Of a stretch of DNA of 24,143 nt, positions 6,960 through 14,678 are shown in pieces. The position numbers and the translations under genes were made by a program. The first letter of the stretch is position 1. Every line of letters starts with the position of its first letter. The notes under the pieces were generated by a model. That model was not told the origin of the DNA. It saw only the letters and a program-made list of their open reading frames with translations, and ran no database searches. Source of the DNA: JBDTOX01 sp039933015 (GTDB lineage Bacteria > Pseudomonadota > Gammaproteobacteria > Burkholderiales > Methylophilaceae); assembly GCA_039933015.1 (NCBI GenBank), contig JBDTOX010000172.1, forward strand, positions 1 through 24,143, given 5' to 3'.

Positions 6960-8381
6960 ATGGCAGTGAAAACTTACAACGCTGGCGTGAAGGAGTATCG
7001 CCAGACCTACTGGACGCCGGATTACATCCCGTCTGATACGGATCTTCTGGCTTGTTTCAAAATTACTCCGCAGCCAGGCGTAGACCGTGAAGAAGTGGCT
7101 GCCGCTGTGGCGGCTGAATCTTCTACCGGTACCTGGACTACCGTCTGGACCGACCTGCTGACCGACCTGGACTACTACAAGGGCCGTGCTTACGCGATAG
7201 AAGACGTACCAGGTGATGACACCAGTTTCTATGCTTTCGTGGCTTACCCGATTGACCTGTTCGAAGAGGGCTCCGTTGTTAACGTGCTGACCTCACTGGT
7301 GGGTAACGTGTTCGGCTTCAAGGCGCTGCGTGCCCTGCGTCTGGAAGACGTACATTTCCCCATCGCTTACGTCAAGACCTGCGGCGGCCCGCCAACCGGT
7401 ATCCAGGTTGAACGTGACCGCCTGAACAAATATGGCCGCCCGCTGCTGGGCTGTACCATCAAGCCCAAGCTGGGCCTGTCTGCCAAGAACTATGGCCGCG
7501 CTGTATATGAGTGCCTGCGCGGTGGCCTGGACTTCACCAAGGACGACGAAAACGTCAACAGCCAGCCTTTCATGCGCTGGCGCGACCGTTTCTCCTTCGT
7601 GCAGGAAGCTACTTTGAAGGCGCAGCGTGAAACCGGCGAACGCAAGGGTCACTACCTCAACGTGACCGCACCAACCCCGGAAGAAATGTACAAGCGAGCC
7701 GAGTTCGCCAAGGAAATCGGCGCACCTATCATCATGCATGATTACCTGACTGGCGGCTTGACCGCCAATACAGGTCTGGCCAACTGGTGTCGTGACAACG
7801 GCATGCTGCTGCATATACACCGCGCCATGCACGCCGTGCTCGACCGCAACCCGCACCATGGCATTCACTTCCGCGTGCTGGCCAAGGTCCTACGCCTGTC
7901 TGGAGGTGACCACTTGCACTCCGGTACCGTGGTGGGCAAGCTGGAAGGCGACCGTGAGGCAACCTTGGGCTGGATTGATCTTATGCGTGATGATTTCATC
8001 AAGGAAGATCGCAGTCGCGGCATTTTCTTTGACCAGGATTGGGGCTCCATGCCGGGCGTGTTTCCGGTTGCATCTGGCGGTATTCACGTCTGGCATATGC
8101 CGGCACTAGTGACTATTTTCGGCGACGATTCCGTGCTGCAATTTGGCGGTGGTACACTGGGCCACCCATGGGGCAATGCCGCAGGCGCAGCTGCTAACCG
8201 TGTCGCGCTCGAGGCCTGTGTTGAAGCCCGTAACAAGGGTGTTGCCGTGGAGAAGGAAGGCAAAGCCATCCTCATCGAAGCGGCCCAGCATAGTCCGGAA
8301 CTGAAAATCGCCATGGAAACATGGAAGGAAATCAAGTTCGAATTTGATACGGTCGATAAGCTCGACGTCGCCCACAAATAA
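6960..8381 (+). CDS. cbbL: RuBisCO large subunit, form IA
   Basis: Catalytic subunit of ribulose-1,5-bisphosphate carboxylase/oxygenase, which fixes CO2 to RuBP giving two 3-phosphoglycerates. 473 residues, the usual length for bacterial form IA. The start is ATG 6960 (MAVKTYNAGVKEYRQTYW), 6 bases after GGAGGAG; ATG 6954 overlaps spacing too tightly. Active-site parts are intact: TIKPKLGLS (K168, K170), the carbamylated lysine and metal ligands in GGLDFTKDDENVN (K194, D196, E197), HIHRAMHAV, and loop 6 SGTVVGKLEGDREATLG (K327), all offset by 7 from spinach numbering. Sequence style and the cbbQ/cbbO neighbours point to the non-carboxysomal IAq type. It is co-transcribed with cbbS 13 bases downstream. 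Confidence 0.98.
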   Translation: MAVKTYNAGVKEYRQTYWTPDYIPSDTDLLACFKITPQPGVDREEVAAAVAAESSTGTWTTVWTDLLTDLDYYKGRAYAIEDVPGDDTSFYAFVAYPIDLFEEGSVVNVLTSLVGNVFGFKALRALRLEDVHFPIAYVKTCGGPPTGIQVERDRLNKYGRPLLGCTIKPKLGLSAKNYGRAVYECLRGGLDFTKDDENVNSQPFMRWRDRFSFVQEATLKAQRETGERKGHYLNVTAPTPEEMYKRAEFAKEIGAPIIMHDYLTGGLTANTGLANWCRDNGMLLHIHRAMHAVLDRNPHHGIHFRVLAKVLRLSGGDHLHSGTVVGKLEGDREATLGWIDLMRDDFIKEDRSRGIFFDQDWGSMPGVFPVASGGIHVWHMPALVTIFGDDSVLQFGGGTLGHPWGNAAGAAANRVALEACVEARNKGVAVEKEGKAILIEAAQHSPELKIAMETWKEIKFEFDTVDKLDVAHK

Positions 8382-8394
8382 TATAGGAGCCAAA

Positions 8395-8751
8395 ATGAGT
8401 GAAGTAATGGACTACAAATCACGGTTGAGCGACCCTTCCAGCCGCAAGTTCGAGACTTTTTCCTATTTGCCTGCGATGCAGCCTGAAGATATCCGCAAGC
8501 AAGTGGAATACCTGGTTTCCAAGGGCTGGAACCCGGCCATCGAACACATCGAGCCGCAATACCTGATGGATTCCTATTGGTATATGTGGAAGCTGCCGAT
8601 GTTCGGTGAAACCGACGTGGATAAAATTCTGGCTGAAGCCGAGGCTTGTCACAAAGCCAATCCAGACAACCATGTGCGTCTGGTTGGCTATAATAACTTT
8701 AACCAGTCCCAAGGCGCCGCCATGGTGATTTTCCGCGGCAAAACGGTTTAA
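8395..8751 (+). CDS. cbbS: RuBisCO small subunit
   Basis: 118-residue small subunit of the L8S8 enzyme. It begins MSEVMDYKSRLSDPSSRKFE at ATG 8395, after a TAGGAG ribosome site (8384-8389). Family features are ETFSYLPAM, the YLVSKGWNPAIEHIEP segment, YWYMWKLPMFG and the C-terminal HVRLVGYNNFNQSQGAAMVI. An upstream in-frame extension into the cbbL 3' end (to 8344) has no family support. A strong terminator follows 25 bases after the stop, so cbbL-cbbS form one main transcript. Confidence 0.98.
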   Translation: MSEVMDYKSRLSDPSSRKFETFSYLPAMQPEDIRKQVEYLVSKGWNPAIEHIEPQYLMDSYWYMWKLPMFGETDVDKILAEAEACHKANPDNHVRLVGYNNFNQSQGAAMVIFRGKTV

Positions 8752-8776
8752 GCCGCAGCGGGATAGACTTCAGGAG

Positions 8777-8808
8777 CCCCCGCTGCGCTTGGCGTAGTGG
8801 GGGTTTTT
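8777..8808 (+). terminator. Rho-independent terminator after cbbS
   Basis: CCCCCGCTGCGC (8777-8788), a three-base loop, then GCGTAGTGGGGG (8792-8803) pair fully with two G-U pairs (12-bp stem), followed by TTTTT (8804-8808). It separates cbbLS from cbbQO. Confidence 0.93.
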
Positions 8809-8914
8809 ATTTGTACCGGCAACGCCGGGGGCATATCGAATAAGCGTCAAGACGCAAGGCTGCTGCGGCCAAATTGACTGCAGGGGTTTGCGCACTGGCG
8901 TTGAGGAAAAAACA

Positions 8915-9739
8915 ATGAGCAAAGACAATATTAGCCAGAACAATATCAAGCAATATATTGTTGAAAAAGAACCCTACTACCGTGTCGTGGCGGATGAGGT
9001 AACGCTATACGAAGCCGCTTATTCCGTGCGTATGCCGATGATGCTGAAAGGCCCGACGGGCTGCGGCAAGACACGCTTTGTGGAATACATGGCGTGGAAG
9101 CTTAAAAAGCCGCTGATTACCGTCTCTTGTAATGAAGACATGACCGCCTCCGATCTGGTCGGGCGTTTTCTGCTGGATGCCAACGGCACCCGTTGGCAGG
9201 ATGGTCCGCTGACGCTTGCAGCACGACATGGGGCTATCTGCTATCTGGATGAAGTGGTGGAAGCGCGTCAGGACACTACGGTGGTGATCCATCCGCTTAC
9301 TGACAACCGCCGCGTGCTGCCACTGGAAAAAAAAGGCGAACTGGTGCATGCACACCCGGACTTCCAGCTGGTGATTTCATACAACCCTGGCTATCAGAGC
9401 CTGATGAAAGACCTCAAGCAATCTACCAAGCAACGCTTTGGCGCGCTGGATTTCAGTTATCCGGCGCATGAGGCCGAAGTGGAGGTCGTGGCCCACGAAA
9501 CCGGCGTGGATAACGCCACCGCCGACAAACTGGTTTCCATCGCCGAACGCGCACGTAATTTGAAGGGTCACGGCTTGGACGAAGGCATCTCCACACGTAT
9601 GCTGGTATACGCGGGCAGCCTGATCACCAAGGGCGTAGATCCATTGGCGGCTTGCCGGGTAGCACTGGTGCGGCCGATCACCGATGACCCGGATATGCGG
9701 GACGCGCTGGATGCGGCTGTCACAACGTTTTTTAATTAA
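8915..9739 (+). CDS. cbbQ: RuBisCO activase AAA+ ATPase CbbQ (MoxR family)
   Basis: 274-residue MoxR-type AAA+ ATPase. With CbbO it forms the bacterial RuBisCO activase, a CbbQ hexamer bound to one CbbO, which uses ATP to free inhibited active sites. Walker A is GPTGCGKT (G46-T53), Walker B is AICYLDEVVEA (D111, E112), and sensor/arginine-finger-like segments follow (QLVISYNPGYQS; STKQRFGALDF; GISTRMLVYAG). ATG 8915 follows TTGAGGA; the nine codons upstream (to 8888) lack family resemblance. It lies 163 bases after cbbS, beyond a terminator, so it is expressed by readthrough or from its own promoter in 8809-8914. cbbO starts 14 bases downstream. Confidence 0.96.
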   Translation: MSKDNISQNNIKQYIVEKEPYYRVVADEVTLYEAAYSVRMPMMLKGPTGCGKTRFVEYMAWKLKKPLITVSCNEDMTASDLVGRFLLDANGTRWQDGPLTLAARHGAICYLDEVVEARQDTTVVIHPLTDNRRVLPLEKKGELVHAHPDFQLVISYNPGYQSLMKDLKQSTKQRFGALDFSYPAHEAEVEVVAHETGVDNATADKLVSIAERARNLKGHGLDEGISTRMLVYAGSLITKGVDPLAACRVALVRPITDDPDMRDALDAAVTTFFN

Positions 9740-9753
9740 GCCGGCGGCTCGGC

Positions 9754-12081
9754 ATGTCCATTAATCTCGATGATCACGTTGCTATACTCGATGAGCTAGG
9801 CGCAGAAGCCGCCAGCTTGATGCGTGCTTCGTGGCATGAGTCCAGTCGCGTGTTCAGCCCCCAAGGGTTGGAAAGATACTTGATTGGTGCCAGGAGCCTG
9901 AAAGGTCTTGGGCGCGGTATTGAACTCGTAAATACTTTCATTCAGTCGGCCCCGGAAATCGCGCGCGAGATCGGCGAGGATGCCGTCACCGAACTGGTGC
10001 AGACCGTAATGATGATGGCCTCCAAGACTTCCGGCACGGTGCTGGAGATGGTGGTTGCCACCGCCCCTACCGCAGCGCAGCGACTCGGCGATGCCACCCT
10101 GTTTCAGGCATATCTGCAATTATTGAATGTATTGCTGGCAGAAGCCCCGCGCGGCCTGCGACCCATGCTCGGCGCGCTGGATACGCTGTTCGGGCAGCTG
10201 ACACTCGGTGGCCTGCGTCGCTGGGCGACCTGGGGGGCGCATGCGCATCGCACCAATTACGAAGAGCAGATGAAGTATTTCAGTCTGGAGTCAAAAGAAG
10301 CACTGGCGATGTTGCAGAAGGAGCGCAAGGGCACACTATTCATCAATGTGCAGCGCCGTATCAACATGTATTTACGCGCCTTGTGGGCACGCGATTTTTT
10401 TATGCGGCCAACCTCTGGTGACTTTGAATCGCGCGAAGGCTACAAGCCGTTTATCCAGGACTATTTCCTGCATTTGCCTGATGCGTTCGATGATTACGAA
10501 GGGGTGAGCGGGCTGGAGCTATACCGCGCTGCCGCCGCCCACTGTGCGGCGCATCTGGTCTATACCCAGCAGCCTGTTTCGGCTGAGGGGCTTAACCCCA
10601 TGCAGATGGCCGTTATCGCCGTGATCGAAGATGCGCGTGTGGAAACGCTGGCGATCCGCAAATTCCCCGGTTTGAAAAAGCTCTGGGCGAGCTTGCACAA
10701 AGTGACTCCTGAGCAATACACCGGTGTGGGTGATTATCTCAACCGCCTTGCACGTGCGCTGCTGGACGAAAGCTATGAGGACGACGATGCCTGGGTTGCG
10801 CAGGGACGCGCCTTGTTCAGATCATATGATGACGGGATGCATACCAATCACATTGCCTGGGAAATCGGCGTGCAGCTGGCGCACGCTCTGCATTCCAAGC
10901 ACCTGCCGTTCAACCCGCGTACGGATGTGCTCACCGCACCTTACCGTGACGATAACCGCTACTTCTGGGAATTCGAGGAGTTCGATTCTGACCAGGCGCA
11001 GGCTGCCGGCTATGACAGCCTGAAGCAGGTGCGCAAATACGTCAACGTCATGGAAATGGCGAACGAGGTAGATACCGAGCTCGCCGGCGATGACGCACAG
11101 GAAATCTGGGTGCTCGGTAGCGAGCTCTTTCCTTATGAGGATATGGGGGTTTCTTTTAACGCTATGGAAGGCAAGGAACCGCTTTCCGACCCCTATCATT
11201 ATGCGGAGTGGGATTACCAGATACAGCTGGAACGCCCGTCCTGGGTCACCGTGCAGGAGCGCCGCGCGAAAGCCGGTGAACTGCAAATCATCGATGACAT
11301 AACCGCTAACAACAAGCACCTCATCGCGCGCATGAAGTTTTTGCTGGATGCCATGCAGCCGCAAGGCGTCACGCGCATGCGCAAGCTGGAAGACGGCGAT
11401 GAGATTGATATCAATGCCGCTATCGCCAGTGTCATTGATATGCGCATGGGCATGCAGCCAGACCCGCGTATCATGATGCGTTCCGTGCGCAAGGTGCGCG
11501 ATATCTCGGTGCTGGTGCTGCTGGATTTGTCCGAATCCACCAATGAAAAAGTACCGGGGCAGGATTACACGGTGCTGGAGCTTACGCGCCAGGCCACGGT
11601 GCTGCTGGCGGATGCCATCAGCAAGGTCGGTGACCCGTTTGCGATTCACGGGTTTTCATCAGATGGGCGCAATGATGTGCAATACCTGAAGTTCAAGGAT
11701 TTCGATCTGGCTTATAATGAGGTGCCCAAGGCGCGGCTGGCGGGCATGACAGGACAACTCTCGACACGCATGGGGGCCGCCATACGCCATGCCGGACATT
11801 ATCTGAAAATGCAGAAATCTTCCAAGAAACTGCTGATAGTGATCACCGATGGTGAGCCTGCGGATGTTGACGTACGTGATCCGCAGTACCTGCGCTATGA
11901 TGCGAAAAAGGCAGTGGAAGAAGTCGGGCGCAACGGCGTGATGACGTATTGCATGACGCTGGATCCGCGTGCAGACCAATATGTGTCACGTATATTTGGC
12001 GCCAGGAATTACATGGTGGTCGATCATGTAGAGCGGTTGCCGGAAAAGCTGCCTTTGTTATATGCAGGATTGACCCGTTGA
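9754..12081 (+). CDS. cbbO: RuBisCO activase adaptor CbbO (VWA domain)
   Basis: 775-residue partner of CbbQ. The N-terminal two thirds is the CbbO-specific helical region; the C-terminal von Willebrand A domain (from about residue 580) has a complete MIDAS metal site: LLDLSESTNE (D591, S593, S595), T671 in LSTRMGAAI, and D699 in IVITDGEP. In characterised systems this MIDAS contacts RuBisCO, so CbbO acts as the substrate adaptor. Length is normal for the family. ATG 9754 lies 14 bases after the cbbQ stop, with GGCGGC as a weak ribosome site, suggesting translational coupling to cbbQ. No damage is visible. Confidence 0.96.
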   Translation: MSINLDDHVAILDELGAEAASLMRASWHESSRVFSPQGLERYLIGARSLKGLGRGIELVNTFIQSAPEIAREIGEDAVTELVQTVMMMASKTSGTVLEMVVATAPTAAQRLGDATLFQAYLQLLNVLLAEAPRGLRPMLGALDTLFGQLTLGGLRRWATWGAHAHRTNYEEQMKYFSLESKEALAMLQKERKGTLFINVQRRINMYLRALWARDFFMRPTSGDFESREGYKPFIQDYFLHLPDAFDDYEGVSGLELYRAAAAHCAAHLVYTQQPVSAEGLNPMQMAVIAVIEDARVETLAIRKFPGLKKLWASLHKVTPEQYTGVGDYLNRLARALLDESYEDDDAWVAQGRALFRSYDDGMHTNHIAWEIGVQLAHALHSKHLPFNPRTDVLTAPYRDDNRYFWEFEEFDSDQAQAAGYDSLKQVRKYVNVMEMANEVDTELAGDDAQEIWVLGSELFPYEDMGVSFNAMEGKEPLSDPYHYAEWDYQIQLERPSWVTVQERRAKAGELQIIDDITANNKHLIARMKFLLDAMQPQGVTRMRKLEDGDEIDINAAIASVIDMRMGMQPDPRIMMRSVRKVRDISVLVLLDLSESTNEKVPGQDYTVLELTRQATVLLADAISKVGDPFAIHGFSSDGRNDVQYLKFKDFDLAYNEVPKARLAGMTGQLSTRMGAAIRHAGHYLKMQKSSKKLLIVITDGEPADVDVRDPQYLRYDAKKAVEEVGRNGVMTYCMTLDPRADQYVSRIFGARNYMVVDHVERLPEKLPLLYAGLTR

Positions 12082-12117
12082 GGTTTTATAAAGCGAATAG
12101 ACTTTTATTATGTTGGT

Positions 12118-12186
12118 GGCAGCTTTCAGTGCAGGCCCGCTTCGCATGGCGAGGTTGAGCGTAAGCGGCCGTATCTAAAAGCTGCC
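12118..12186 (+). other. Nested inverted repeats (structured intergenic RNA or attenuator candidate)
   Basis: In the 141-bp gap after cbbO, arms pair in nested order: GGCAGCTTT (12118-12126) with AAAGCTGCC (12178-12186); GGCC-C-GCTTCGC (12134-12145) with GCG-T-AAGCGGCC (12159-12170), each with a one-base bulge. The apical loop is about 13 bases. There is no T-run on either side, so it is not a standard intrinsic terminator. An RNA processing site, attenuator or small structured RNA are options. Confidence 0.5.
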
Positions 12187-12222
12187 CGCTACTTTACGCA
12201 GGCTTAACAAGGTAAAACACAG

Positions 12223-12519
12223 ATGCAGAAATATGTAGGAATTTACAATGACCAGGCAGGCGGAATCACCCATCTGGGACGAGTCGTCATGGATGCCTGG
12301 GTTTTTGAGATCATACCGATGAGCGAAACCTGCGAAGGCTGGGATGCTGCGGAGATGCAAAATCTGCATGAAAAGGTATTTGCCGCTTGGGCCCCCTACG
12401 GCAACCTGCCTAGCAACCTGCCGGAAGATTACCGCATGCGCCATGCCATGATCTATAAAAAAGCCATGGAGCGCGGGCGTGAATCAAACTGGAATCCGGA
12501 ATTAGGGGAAGACGATTAG
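12223..12519 (+). CDS. Hypothetical protein, 98 residues, next to cbbO
   Basis: Function unknown. The protein is soluble and acidic at the end (NPELGEDD), rich in Trp and Met, with the notable segments KYVGIYNDQAGGITHLGRVV, ETCEGWDAAEMQNLHEKV and AAWAPYGNLPSNLPEDYR. It has no signal peptide, no membrane helix and a single Cys. ATG 12223 follows AAGG about 10 bases upstream. It is 141 bases after cbbO on the same strand, so it may be the last gene of the cbbQO transcript or have its own promoter. I believe similar small proteins occur near autotrophy genes in other betaproteobacteria, but I cannot name a family. The 239 bp that follow (12520-12758) hold nothing I recognise. Confidence 0.72.
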   Translation: MQKYVGIYNDQAGGITHLGRVVMDAWVFEIIPMSETCEGWDAAEMQNLHEKVFAAWAPYGNLPSNLPEDYRMRHAMIYKKAMERGRESNWNPELGEDD

Positions 12520-12758
12520 CCATGCATCACAGTAAAATTATACAAATGGGCCAGCAAGGTCTGAACATCGTTTAAAAGCTGATGGTGCTCGCAACCTTGG
12601 CTGCAACAGGGCACGAGATTATGCGCATGTGACAGGCGGCAATATCGGTACTGGTTGTGCGCTACGGGCATGTGCGTTTTCCATATGCGGATGGCAGCGA
12701 TTTGCATTCCAGGCAAACCCGCTATTTTTTGATGGCCTCTTTAAGTAAGGAAACAGTT

Positions 12759-13655
12759 TTGACTCAACCATTGATGCGCTCCTCAATCAAAAGCCTGCCC
12801 CTGATTAACCAGGGCAAGGTGCGCGACATTTATGATCTGGGCCCGGACAGTATGCTCTTGGTTGCCACCGACCGCCTGTCGGCATTTGATGTGGTGCTGC
12901 CTACGCCTATTGCGGACAAGGGCGCCGTGCTGACGCAGATCGCTAATTTCTGGTTTGATAAGCTCAAGCACATCGTCCCTAATCATTTGACGGGTATAGA
13001 CCCTGACAGCGTAGTGATCGACCCGGCAGAAAAAGCCCAGCTCGGTAAACGCGCCATCGTCGTCAAAAAACTTAGGCCGTTGCCGATTGAGGCCATTGTG
13101 CGTGGCTATCTCGCAGGTTCCGGCTGGAAGGAATACAACGCTGGCGGTACGGTGTGCGGTATTGCGCTGCCAGCCGGCCTGCAAGAAGCCTCCAAGCTGC
13201 CGGAGCCTATATTCACGCCATCCAGCAAGGCGGAAGTAGGCGACCATGACATCAACATCAGCCTGGATCAGGCTGCCACCCTGCTGGGTAAGGAGTTGGC
13301 CGAAAAAGTCAGCCGCGTCAGCATCCTGCTGTACAAGGAAGCTGCGCAGTATGCGCTCACACGCGGCATTATCATTGCCGACACCAAGTTTGAATTCGGC
13401 CTGGATCAGGCTAGCGAGCTTTACCTCATAGACGAGGCGCTGACGCCGGATTCGTCGCGCTTCTGGCCTGCCGACCAATATGCCGTCGGTAAAACCCCGC
13501 CCAGCTTCGATAAGCAATATGTACGTGACTGGCTCGAAGCCTCCGGCTGGGACAAAAAAGCACCAGGCCCGGCGCTGCCAGACGATGTGGCGGCCAAGAC
13601 CGGTGAGAAATACCGCGAAGCTTACACCAGGCTGACGGGCAGAGAGTTCGACTGA
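12759..13655 (+). CDS. purC: SAICAR synthetase (purine biosynthesis)
   Basis: Phosphoribosylaminoimidazole-succinocarboxamide synthase joins CAIR and aspartate with ATP in purine synthesis. 298 residues from TTG 12759, the length of the long bacterial/yeast-like form. Family motifs are INQGKVRDIYDL, VATDRLSAFDVVLPTPI, EAIVRGYLAGSGWKEY, GDHDINISLDQ and IIADTKFEFG. The frame is open from GTG 12657, but TTG 12759 has an ideal AAGGA (12747-12751) 7 bases before it; ATG 12732 and ATG 12774 are alternatives. Its stop codon overlaps the probable start of the next gene. It is unrelated in function to the cbb genes and likely separately transcribed. Confidence 0.95.
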   Translation: MTQPLMRSSIKSLPLINQGKVRDIYDLGPDSMLLVATDRLSAFDVVLPTPIADKGAVLTQIANFWFDKLKHIVPNHLTGIDPDSVVIDPAEKAQLGKRAIVVKKLRPLPIEAIVRGYLAGSGWKEYNAGGTVCGIALPAGLQEASKLPEPIFTPSSKAEVGDHDINISLDQAATLLGKELAEKVSRVSILLYKEAAQYALTRGIIIADTKFEFGLDQASELYLIDEALTPDSSRFWPADQYAVGKTPPSFDKQYVRDWLEASGWDKKAPGPALPDDVAAKTGEKYREAYTRLTGREFD

Positions 13656-13939
13656 AAGAAAAATTAAAGCGAATCGCACAGCAGCTGCAGGCGGAATTTG
13701 CTGTTTACCTTCTGGCGTTGCGGCATCCGCAAACACCGATAGCGGGCAAAGTGTTACTGGGACTGGCAATAGGTTACCTGTTGCTGCCATTTGATTTGAT
13801 ACCAGATTTTATTCCGGTGATTGGGCATCTGGATGACGTAGTCATAGTGCCCGGCCTGATATACCTGGCCTTGAAAATGATCCCGCATGAAATCATCCTC
13901 GAGTGTAGAGAAAAATACAGGTCTGATATGGATAAGTAA
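13652..13939 (+). CDS. DUF1232 (YkvA-like) small membrane protein, probable CTG start
   Basis: 95 residues when read from CTG 13652. The core GKVLLGLAIGYLLLPFDLIP plus DFIPVIGHLDDVVIV is the DUF1232 signature, a two-helix membrane domain of unknown function. The first ordinary start in frame is TTG 13718, but the 22 codons before it (LKEKLKRIAQQLQAEFAVYL and on) match the amphipathic N-terminus that family members usually carry, and no ATG, GTG or TTG precedes it back to an in-frame TGA near 13598. CTG 13652 overlaps the purC stop as CTGA, the arrangement of translationally coupled genes. An undetected frameshift is the other explanation. Confidence 0.75.
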   Translation: MKEKLKRIAQQLQAEFAVYLLALRHPQTPIAGKVLLGLAIGYLLLPFDLIPDFIPVIGHLDDVVIVPGLIYLALKMIPHEIILECREKYRSDMDK

Positions 13940-13997
13940 TTTTTATCCATGTCAGCCCCAAAATTAAAACAGGAACCCGCCATGGCGAGTAAATGAC

Positions 13998-14633
13998 ATG
14001 AATGAAATAGAAAAACTGATTGATGGTTACAAGCGTTTTCATGATAACTATTTTGTAAGCAATGAAGAGCAGCTGTTTTCCGAGCTCGCGCTAGGGCAAA
14101 AGCCGAATACGCTGGTCATCGCCTGTTCGGATTCACGCGTAGATCCAGCAATTGTCATGGACAGCAAGCCCGGTGATCTTTTTGTTGTGCGCAACGTGGC
14201 CAACCTGGTGCCGCCCTATGAAGTCGGCGGCGGCTATCACGGCGTCAGTGCCGCGCTGGAATTTGGCGTGCGTGCGCTGGAAGTGCAGCACATTATCGTG
14301 ATGGGCCATAGCCAGTGTGGCGGGATCAGGGCGCTGTTTGAAGGGATCCCGGACGACTCGGTAGGCGAATTCATTAAACCCTGGATGAATATGGCAAAAC
14401 GTGCTTCCGAGCGTGTGCGCGCCGAGCATCAACATGCTCATGATGCAGAACAGCTCTGCGAATGTGAGATGGCCGGTATTGTCGTATCGCTGGAAAACCT
14501 GGCGACTTTCCCCTGGATTCAGTCGCGCGTGGATGAAGGCAAGCTCAAGCTGCATGGCTGGTATTTCCATATTGTCAGCGGTGAGATGCGGGTATATGAC
14601 GCCAAAACGCTTAAATTCTCCGCTTTAATATAA
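13998..14633 (+). CDS. Beta-class carbonic anhydrase
   Basis: Zinc enzyme interconverting CO2 and bicarbonate in the cytoplasm. 211 residues, normal length. Zinc and catalytic residues are present: C43, D45 and R47 in ACSDSRVD, then H104 and C107 in MGHSQCGG; VRNVAN and GGGYHGVSAALEFGV are also typical of the bacterial (cyanobacterial/E. coli-like) clade. ATG 13998 has no good ribosome site of its own; the best one (AGGA, 13971-13974) precedes a four-codon mini-frame ending one base before this ATG. Located about 1.9 kb after cbbO, it may supply CO2/bicarbonate for fixation or carboxylases, which is an inference from position. Confidence 0.95.
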   Translation: MNEIEKLIDGYKRFHDNYFVSNEEQLFSELALGQKPNTLVIACSDSRVDPAIVMDSKPGDLFVVRNVANLVPPYEVGGGYHGVSAALEFGVRALEVQHIIVMGHSQCGGIRALFEGIPDDSVGEFIKPWMNMAKRASERVRAEHQHAHDAEQLCECEMAGIVVSLENLATFPWIQSRVDEGKLKLHGWYFHIVSGEMRVYDAKTLKFSALI

Positions 14634-14678
14634 AACGCGGTTATTCGTATTCCCAATTATTTAGTTTAAGGATGAGCA

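Noticed and set aside
10822..11649. 275-residue open frame antisense to cbbO
   Set aside because: It mirrors the conserved VWA region of cbbO codon by codon and has no recognisable motifs or ribosome site.
5862..12519. Carboxysome-linked RuBisCO operon
   Set aside because: No shell protein, CsoS2 or CsoSCA gene is present; cbbQ and cbbO follow directly, fitting the non-carboxysomal type.
12783..13790. 335-residue open frame antisense to purC
   Set aside because: purC is complete and conserved on the plus strand; the antisense product resembles no protein family.
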